A stretch of DNA of 64,000 bases from Polytrichum commune (taxonomy: Eukaryota; Streptophyta; Polytrichopsida; Polytrichales; Polytrichaceae). Of this stretch, positions 56,216 to 64,000 are shown in pieces (within the stretch, counting starts at the first letter, position 1; the number at the start of each line of letters is the position of its first letter). The notes under the pieces were generated by a model. The model ran no database searches, was not told the origin of the DNA, and was given only the letters and a program-made list of their open reading frames with translations. Position numbers and translations under genes: made by a program. The DNA is taken from the NCBI GenBank assembly GCA_950295325.1, contig OX485803.1, positions 58,357,554-58,421,553 on the forward strand. Reading direction: 5' to 3'.

Positions 56216-59200
56216 TTCACTCGCAAGAGACTAAGCTCACACGTGTGTTGTTGGGTACATACAATAACAAGAAAACGGTAGAACCGTGAGGCTCTGTCCT
56301 TTGTTATGAAAGACTACAATTGTAGTTGATTACTTTGCTCATGCCAATCCATGGCTACTCACTATACCAAACCTTTCTTGGATTTTGTGCACCTTCTTCT
56401 CAAATACGGGTCAAGGATTGAAGCTACTAATTTATCACCCAAATTTTTTAAAATAAATAATCAAGAACTGCCGAATTAACTATAGTCAACTAGATTTATT
56501 TCAATGCATTTTAGGGAGCACTTATATATAAACTATAGTTAACATCCACATTACATAAAGTGGACCAAAAATAACAAGAACAAGTAACGTCCAAGTGTGA
56601 ACACAAAGTGGTTAGGAAATTTGCTCTTGAAACGAAGAAGTTGATGCATAGTCTCTGTCCTACAGACAGAGCCAATAAACTGATCGACAATACACATCTG
56701 CTGTTTGTGCTTCTGCAGCCTGGAGCTGTCACACAAAGGAAACCTGGCTGGCTGGCTGGGGCACGTATGTTTAACTTACACCTCTGGCTTCCACCTGAGT
56801 CCATCGAGGAAGGCTTCAACCACAAATGCATGGGTGTATGCCTCATTGGGGCCCTCGTTCCACTACATCCCAATTCCTAAGTCCAACTTGTGTCTTAGTG
56901 GTGTGATTGGCGGACAACAAAGTCCCATTGTTTTTGGCTTTACACCAGGTCCCGATTCCTAAGTCTCGATATCCTACATGGCAACAAACATGCTGCCAAA
57001 ATGTCAGGATTTACCCCTCGGAGTTAGGTCAGTTAAAAGGGGCGATGATCCAACTCCAAGGGGAAGTACCGACTCATGTTCAGATGAACTTCATTTATCA
57101 TTATCGAGTGCTTAACCGGGTTTACATGACGAAACGTCCCAAAACGGAGCTTTCAACTTCGAAGGAACAAATCGAACCTACAATATGTAGGTTTTCAGTG
57201 GATAACTTTTTCAAAATGTACACTGAATTGTCTAATTCGTGTGGGTGATAAATTTGATGTGAAAGTCTTCAATGTGGGCCCAAGACTCGGGGTCTTCACC
57301 AAAATCCTAAAGACTTGGGTAATGCAGAATTTTGTAAAATAGTAGCGTAAAATAAGATGACATGCAAGTGCTCATCCACGTCAATTTCCTACAAGGAAAA
57401 TAAAAATAGTGTGGCCCATGCAAATTCCAAACTAGAGATTCGGTGCATGCTAAATATCAATGTGGGATGTAGAGAAATACAATGGTTGCACTAATAGGAC
57501 AAAGTAATGTAGCTAAGGAGCTTTTCTAGGACTAATAGGACTTTTCTCGTTCTATCGCTTCAAAAGCCTAGAGGGTTGACGTATCAAAAATTATCAAAAA
57601 ACGTGCGACCAAAAGTAATGTGTGCTTTATTCATCAGGCCAAAAACTTTGAAATTTCCATGAGGTAAATCACCGTCTAGAATATAAGGAATTGCAAATCA
57701 TAATAATTGAAGTGTTATGCATAATACGACCAATTCTATTGTTTAAACCTAATTTAAGCTTCATAATAAAGATTGTACTATACAACTTGTAAATACACCC
57801 TATATGGATGGACAAAAAATGGATACTATGTGAATATAGGCTATTCATCCATTGCTCCATGACGTTCCTTTGTCATTTAAGTAGGGTAACCTTTGTCACT
57901 TGTGATGGTTGGTCGTTTGGGTAGGGTTATTCTTATGATGATTGGTGCAGCTAGTGTTCTTTAATTTCTCCGTTACACGGAGTTATTTTTATTATAACAA
58001 GGGAATGGTATAAAGTATTACTATACTCTCTCTCTCAATTCAATATAATGCTATGATATTCTAGAATATCAATAATTATAAAATTAGGTAATGTACTTGT
58101 CTATTTAGTATCTCCTCTACATCAAAATATCCCTAGAAAATACCCCTCGGTCACACGGGGCATACAAACCCTACTTTTGAGTCACCTTCAACCCCCCCCC
58201 CCCGGCCCTTGTTTCAAAAGCTTGATTACAAAGAAACCATCATTGGTTGTGTCCCATGTTGTGCTCTAGTTATGCTCAATGCCCAAAGAAATGTTCACAA
58301 TTAACAACAGATTTTAGAAATCTACCACTCAAATAATATATAATGCAATTTATGTTCACTTTAGATGGTATTCATGATTTCAACCACCCATATAAAAAAA
58401 ATCATAAAAAAACGAGGTTTGTGTTTAAGATGAAAATTTAAATAAATATGTAGAAATACAGTACGAGATGATAAAATAAACAATATAGTATGATAGACAT
58501 ATGGATGTGGTTATGTGATGATGCATAATATTCACTTTTGTGACAATTCTCAAAGCACTCTTTGAGAGTATATATTTTTAACATGTTCTAGAATGTGCAC
58601 CACTCCCTCAACAAATGTTGATGGACTTGCCCTCACCCACAATCAAAAAATACCGTCTAACTATGAACCCCAAAGCAACTAGTCCACACATTCACTAGTT
58701 CTTGGAAATTGTCATGATGGTCTTGCTTTGCTTATTTCTACATCCTACTACAATCAAATCTACAATATCAATTTGGCAGTTTTTTGATGATTAACCACTT
58801 AATACTCCAATGTTATTGTCAACAATGATACATTGTCTTACAACCATGAAGAGGTGAAGAAAAAGAATTCAAAATTGGAAATCGTAAACATGCCTTATTT
58901 TCTTTTCTTTTCAAACCGGGTGGTGAATTGTGGATAAGGTAAGGTTTGGGACTTTTCAAATGGCTACCATTTGGGGGCATTCACGGTTGGGGTAATACTT
59001 TTGGGTGTCTAACGGAAAAAGGACTTTTTAGATAACTTCACATGCTTGGTATGCTTAGATTTGTATTGTGAACCATATTTTGGATCATACCTACAATTCA
59101 TACTCCATATTGAGTACACCGACAAAGTTAATTTAGAAGGAATAGGGTCATCTAAGATATCATTTTGATTCCTTAAAGGACATTTAGGAGTGTTGTCTTA

Positions 59201-59534
59201 ATTGTTCACCTTAGGATCAAGGAATGAAAAGTATAACAAGAATTAATCGAAACGATCCCAATTTTTTTCCTCACAATCATCGTTCAAGTGTGTACCAATA
59301 GAACCAAAAATGAATTGAATACCAATTGCCCAACTTTACATGTGGCACCAAACATGGCCAAAAATACATATAATCACGGCCACACCTAAAAGGAACGTCT
59401 AGTATTAGAATTGGACAAAAAAAATTATATGAATGGACATATGACACTTATACCAAGGTACCAAGATGCAAAACAAGAAATAATTGACCACCAATGCACA
59501 CCTAAATAGCAAAAAAATGCCATTGATGTGGCCC
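56216..59534. other. Intergenic, two overlapping unrecognised ORFs
   Basis: 56608-57248 is open in overlapping frames on both strands (for instance 90 codons at 56608 and 113 at 56907, plus), with somewhat protein-like pieces (FNLHLWLPPESIEEGFNHKC), but I cannot name a family or join them. A 15-C run lies near 58189-58202. The rest holds nothing I can support. Confidence 0.35.
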
Positions 59535-59566
59535 AGGGTTTAGGGTTTAGGGTTTAGGGTTTAGGG
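59535..59566 (+). repeat. Interstitial telomeric repeat (AGGGTTT)4
   Basis: Four perfect units of the plant-type telomere repeat TTTAGGG, plus a partial, in AT-rich non-coding DNA. Confidence 0.95.
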
Positions 59567-61716
59567 TGATTATTAAATAATAATAAAAATCTTTCTTGAT
59601 AAAGCTTATGAACTATCTACTTATTTATGTAAAATTTATTGATCAAATAATAGTAAATCATGATAAAACCAAGATCCAATGCGACATAGTCCTTAAGTCC
59701 TTTGTCCCAAAAGTAGTACCCCAACCGTGAATACCCCCATTTACCATAGACAACTGAATAATTTGGCCAGGGCCCACAAATAAACATGATTTCAATCTTA
59801 ATGTTCTAGCAAAGTCCCCATGGCATGTCTTTTATTTAGAAGGGTATGTCTGTACATGTGGGGTACATGCAAGGCTGCTACTAATGAGGTTTTATAAGCA
59901 TAAGGTTTAGTGTTGTCATGCATACATGTGATGGTAATCCCACATATTCCACCTCAATCTGGTAGCATGACCATTTGGCTACAAGACTTACTTGGCAATA
60001 GTTGGTTTTTGAATTGTGGACTCTTGGTATCTCTCTACATTTTATGGGAAATATTACGGTCGTATGTACAATGTGACTTACCCTTTCATCCTTTTAGTGT
60101 GCCCCACAATATATACACCGTCATGGATGAATCTTCGTCCACTCACTATGTTTTGTTCTTTCACATCCAATTGTGGGTTAGGTATCAATTGAAAGCAATT
60201 GGAATGTGAATCCAAAGAGCATAAATCACCTTCTAAGTCCGATATTTGAGGGAGAACCATAAAGAATTTACATGGAGATATAATTTCCTAAAGGTACATG
60301 CATCTAATATTTGAATGATCACTATAATGGTTTGGAGGTGATGTCATTGTCTTTTTAAAAAAACACAAGAAGCTCTACAATATAGAAGGCTTGTTTGGGC
60401 AAAATGAACAAAATTTGGTAAAAATGTTATCATTTGTTTCTTGGACTCGCGATGTTATATAATGTGGGTTGGTAAACAAACTTGTTCACCACAACATTAT
60501 CCCCAATGTTGTAAGTGTGGGTTCCTTGGTATTAGTGTGACCCACAATATTTACCGTCATCAATTTAGTAACTTGGCCACCTTGCATGACATTCAATTAC
60601 TTTACAAAACAAGCCTATAAAGCATGGGTAAGCAACATGTGTCATTGGACAATTATCCCATGTCATTGGAATATGTGCAAATCAACCACAATAATAGATT
60701 TGCATATTTCTTTTAGTAATGGATAATGATTATTTAAAACTCATATAGTGGTAGTTGTGGTTCCTTGGTTACTTGGGTTACTTGGGTTTTAAGTCTTGTC
60801 AAGTTGTCAACCCAACCCACTTGAGCACGTGTCTTCTCTGTGTGTTCAGTGCCTTGGTTGTATTTTACTTCAAGACGATTTATTACATTTAATTTGATCA
60901 TTGTTGTGTTGTGTGTGTGTGTTGTTATTTTCATTTATTTCAAAATTTGAATCCATAGTAGATAGGCGCACTCATCTTGTTATTGTGCAAGACTACTAAC
61001 TTATGAGCCTATCACTAGCAGAAAATGAGTCTCAACAAGATTGCAAAATGACCATGTTATGACCAATTTGAGCTATTCGAACGAGGTTCGAGTTTCAAAT
61101 TTAGTGTTAGATGTGTAATCATCTTGGTCACTTGTTTGTGTCATGCAAAACCCATGACTCATGTCATATCCATCTCCCGAACCTATACCGAGCCTCACCA
61201 ATGGGTCATGAATTAAGAATGAATTGTATGATGAAAAATAATAGCTACCAAATCATGTCTTGATTTTAAGAGTGCCATTTAATCTAATTGGCAACTCCCA
61301 TCATTGAATAGCACCTGCCACTCAATTTGTGCCATATCAAACTTGGCCTTGTGAAAAATCGAACCCTCCACCACTTTGCTAGAGCTGAGTACCCTAGCCA
61401 ACCTCACATCTAAGCTTGCTTGATATATGAAGATAAGACTTTATAATTATTTGATACAACTTCCGTAAACAACTAATCTACATTGACCCGCATATTCATT
61501 ATCATCCACATTATCAGTGTTGCAATAACTAGGTGGAACTTAGAGTGGATGTCATGTAACATTTAGTGTTTGCACAGTGATTCATGAAGATCAATCTAAT
61601 TAACCATACACATCAACCTTATTATCACTCGAACTCCAGGGTTGTGAGATTTTGAAGTGTCATGGACCTTTTGATTTTGTGTTAGAGCCATCTCTTTAGG
61701 TGAGTTTGTGATGAAA
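59567..61716. other. Intergenic, no gene seen
   Basis: AT-rich. One 99-codon frame at 59910-60209 has no recognisable features. The hairpin repeat at 60618-60725 is kin to 51270-51395. Confidence 0.4.
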
Positions 61717-62101
61717 TCTACACTAAATCTTGCATTTAGTGTCACCAATTCTAACTTTTCTTGCTCAATACTAAATGTCGCCTGTGTAGTGTCACGCTAA
61801 TTGTAAACTTTACATTAATTGTCATTCCTTGTTAAAAAACCTTGGACATAATAGATTTACAATATTGCAATTACTGTCACCTACTCAATTGTTGTGGGGG
61901 GTTTTTTAATCAAAAACTCAATCATCTAACATAGTAATTTCTTACAAAAATGATTGGATGCATAATATACCAAAAGTTGATGAACTAAAAGTAAACTGGG
62001 ATGAAAGTATTTGTAAACTTACTCATAAGAAATGTCATCAGAAAAGTGACCACGGTGACCTAAACCACCATATGACACTAAATACAAATGTTTAGTGTAG
62101 T
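61717..62101 (-). mobile_element. MITE, second copy of the kinase-intron element
   Basis: It is the reverse complement of 8762-9147 with moderate divergence. Ends CTACACTAAATCTTGCATTT then AGTGTCACC on the left, and GACACTAAATACAAATG then TTTAGTGTAG on the right. Target duplication not resolved. Confidence 0.7.
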
Positions 62102-62898
62102 AAACCTCAAAACATTATCCACTTTATGTCATGTAGAATCCGTGTAGTTTTCCTTCCATTCAAACTTCCTTGAGCCCTGAAGCTTGAATGCAAAGTGGTG
62201 TGGAATGGTTGACATCAAAGTAATGAGAACAAAGTATGGGCTCAAAATATAGAGACCATTCTAGAATCAATAATAAACATAGTTGAGAAGACCTCCATGA
62301 TTGCTTTCATGTGTATATTAACTTTCCCATCTCAACTCCTATTGTGAACTTGATACGACAATTTTGTGACTTGCAATTGCTTGCTCGATGAAACTTTTCA
62401 CCCCTTGGAATGCTTATTTTAAAGTAAGACGTTAATCCGTTGCGTATTTCCAAATAACAACACACACTAATTGAGATAATCAATGTAACATCGGTTGTTC
62501 GGTCCTCGTAGAACATAGATGACTTTGCTTGGCAAATCATTAGAGTCTCATTAAATAGCACTACGTAACCCCAAACAATAGCACACACTAATTGAGGTAA
62601 TCAATGTCGAACTAAGATTGAAATATAGCATGAAAAATAGTAATATTATGTGCCAAAAGTTTCTTCCAACTCATGCCCATAAATCAACGAGGGTGGCACA
62701 AGGAGCACGTAGCAAACACTACACCTCATTCGTAGCCACCAAGCCTATGAAGTAGGTCACCGAACCTCTTGTGACAATCCAAACCTATTTCGATGAATGC
62801 GAACCCACCCCCACTGACCTCCCAAAACTGATAAACTGTCAAATGGGGTTGTTCATGAAAGTACCTTGTTTCCACTTAGTGTAAGACCGTCTCCGCAC

Positions 62899-63120
62899 CA
62901 GTGATCGGGGAGATTTTTGGACATAATCGGTCAAGATCCTAGTGTTTGCAAGTCCAACCGGTTACATGTTGACAGACATCCTTCGGGTTTCCTTTATTAA
63001 ATTAGGGTATATTCTCCAGATTCCTCTACGATGATCAGTAAGTTTCCTGCAGTCTTGAACTTCAACCAGTTACTTCTCAAACTCAACCAGTTCATCTGTA
63101 ACTAACTGCTGGTTCTCCCT
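62899..63120 (+). mobile_element. hAT-like MITE (copy D)
   Basis: Starts CAGTGATCGGGGAGATTTTT and aligns closely with copy A throughout (AATCGGTcAAGATCCTAGTG, TTTGCAAGTCC, CCTGCAGTCTTGAACTTCAA). The right end is at or just after GGTTCTCCCT; the terminal bases are altered and no clear 8-bp duplication remains. Confidence 0.7.
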
Positions 63121-63618
63121 CCCCGACCAGAGTCCCCACCTTTTCCAACCCAAGGTGCTGCAGATTGAATCTAACTTGACGGCCACTGTTCAGGTCCTGG
63201 TGTGGTCACACAGGCCGGGAAACCTTGCCGAATTGAATAACTTGGAATTTTTTTTCAAAGGGCGGGCTCGGCCTGCATGAGCCCGGAGGTCTAGGCCTCG
63301 ATGCCACATTTGCAGCTAAGCTCGTGAGCGGTTTCCAAGGGTGACGTAGCTTCCACGTGTTCTACTTCCCACACAATCAGAGGCACAACCACCTCCCTCC
63401 CTCCGCTGGCTGACAGAGACAAATTCCTCCTGTGTAGCTGTCTAATTCCCACTTTTCCATGGCACAGTGCGCCTGACCCCCGAACTTCGCCTCATTTTTA
63501 AAAGCCTTCAAATCCACGAGCTGCCAAGTGCCATGGTATTGGGTCCCAGCACACTTGGCATTGGTGAACACAGATTAATTAGGGCCCCACTCCTGCATTC
63601 AAGTTAACTCAAACAGCG
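63121..63618. other. Segment between two inverted MITE copies
   Basis: GC-richer than the flanks, with a 64-codon minus-strand frame (63571-63377) that I do not recognise. It may be unique host DNA. Confidence 0.35.
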
Positions 63619-63834
63619 CAATGATCAGGGAGAATCAGCAGTTAGTTCCAAATGGACCGGTTGAAGTTCAAGACTGCAGGAAGGAAAATTACCGATCACT
63701 TTAGAGGAATTTATAGAATATACCCCAATTCGATAAAGGAAAACCGGAGGAGGATGTCAACATGTAACCGGTTGGACTTGCAAACACATGGATCTCAACC
63801 GGTTATGCCTGCCCAAAAATCTCCCCGATCACTG
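63619..63834 (-). mobile_element. hAT-like MITE (copy E), 216 bp
   Basis: Ends CAATGATCAGGGAGA and TCTCCCCGATCACTG are inverted repeats. Flanks AAACAGCG and AACCAGAG agree at 6 of 8 positions, a worn duplication. It is inverted relative to copies A and D, and the ACCGGTT motifs are mostly intact, so it is one of the less mutated copies. Confidence 0.75.
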
Positions 63835-64000
63835 AACCAGAGTGCTAAGTTAATGAGAGGCAAGACTCGCGCCCCACTCACTGGTATGAGGTATTTTTGT
63901 TGTGGCTTTTAGCAAGTGTGAGCAGGGTGTTAGTGAGCTTACCCGTTGCCACATATATATCCAACAAATCCATCCTCCCTCATCCATCTACGTCTTGCTT

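Noticed and set aside
56608-57248. Possible plant NBS-LRR C-terminal region (LHLWLPPESIEEGF)
   Set aside because: Only a handful of residues fit, and both strands are equally open.
1-64000. tRNA, rRNA or other structured RNA genes
   Set aside because: None was recognised by eye; a covariance-model scan would be needed to rule out tRNAs.

Overview
This window reads as nuclear DNA of a land plant. Genes have GT-AG introns, the one clear housekeeping gene is a plant-type 6-phosphogluconate dehydrogenase, and the receptor kinase has the plant LRR/transmembrane/kinase layout. CCCTAAA-type telomere-like motifs occur, and most of the DNA is AT-rich repeat. Nothing bacterial, viral or organellar was recognised. 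A non-seed plant (bryophyte or lycophyte) is my guess, from the LINE type and compact introns; the species cannot be told from the sequence alone.

Layout. 1-3120 (minus): an unrecognised, partly decayed multi-exon protein, running off the left edge, with a zinc-finger-like ORF just upstream of it in the same frame. 3.5-8.5 kb: a 65-bp minisatellite, two small hAT-like MITEs and a degenerate LINE piece. 8540-16628 (plus): an 18-exon LRR receptor-like kinase with a complete RD-type kinase domain; its introns carry a MITE, a larger inverted-repeat element and an 84-bp minisatellite that repeats its own splice donor. 18148-19638 (minus): intact, intronless 6-phosphogluconate dehydrogenase. 20-31.5 kb: repeat graveyard with a LINE 3' stub, a pogo/Tigger-like DNA transposon carrying a nested hAT MITE, a Harbinger-like MITE, a foldback element, and remnants of a trihelix-like and an IS630/Tc1-like gene. 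31484-36.15 kb: a CACTA (En/Spm) element with canonical end and a spliced but decayed ORF. 36-42.3 kb: little recognisable. 42.4-43.6 kb: two unrecognised ORFs, then 43583-47543: a 5'-truncated LINE coding for reverse-transcriptase thumb, an unidentified linker, RNase H, CCHC finger and an R2/Dualen-like restriction-type endonuclease. 47.5-64 kb: almost gene-free, with more hAT MITEs (8-bp target duplications), a Harbinger MITE, a telomeric-repeat block and microsatellites.

The two host genes (receptor kinase, 6PGD) converge on a 1.5-kb spacer and show no functional link. The rest is a layered transposon landscape. The strongest unusual signals are the RNase H plus restriction-like-endonuclease LINE family (one long copy, one diverged remnant, one 115-bp 3' stub), a hAT-like MITE family with at least six copies whose 8-9 bp target duplications can be read directly, and the duplicated splice donor in the kinase gene. 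All protein identifications are by eye, without database searches.
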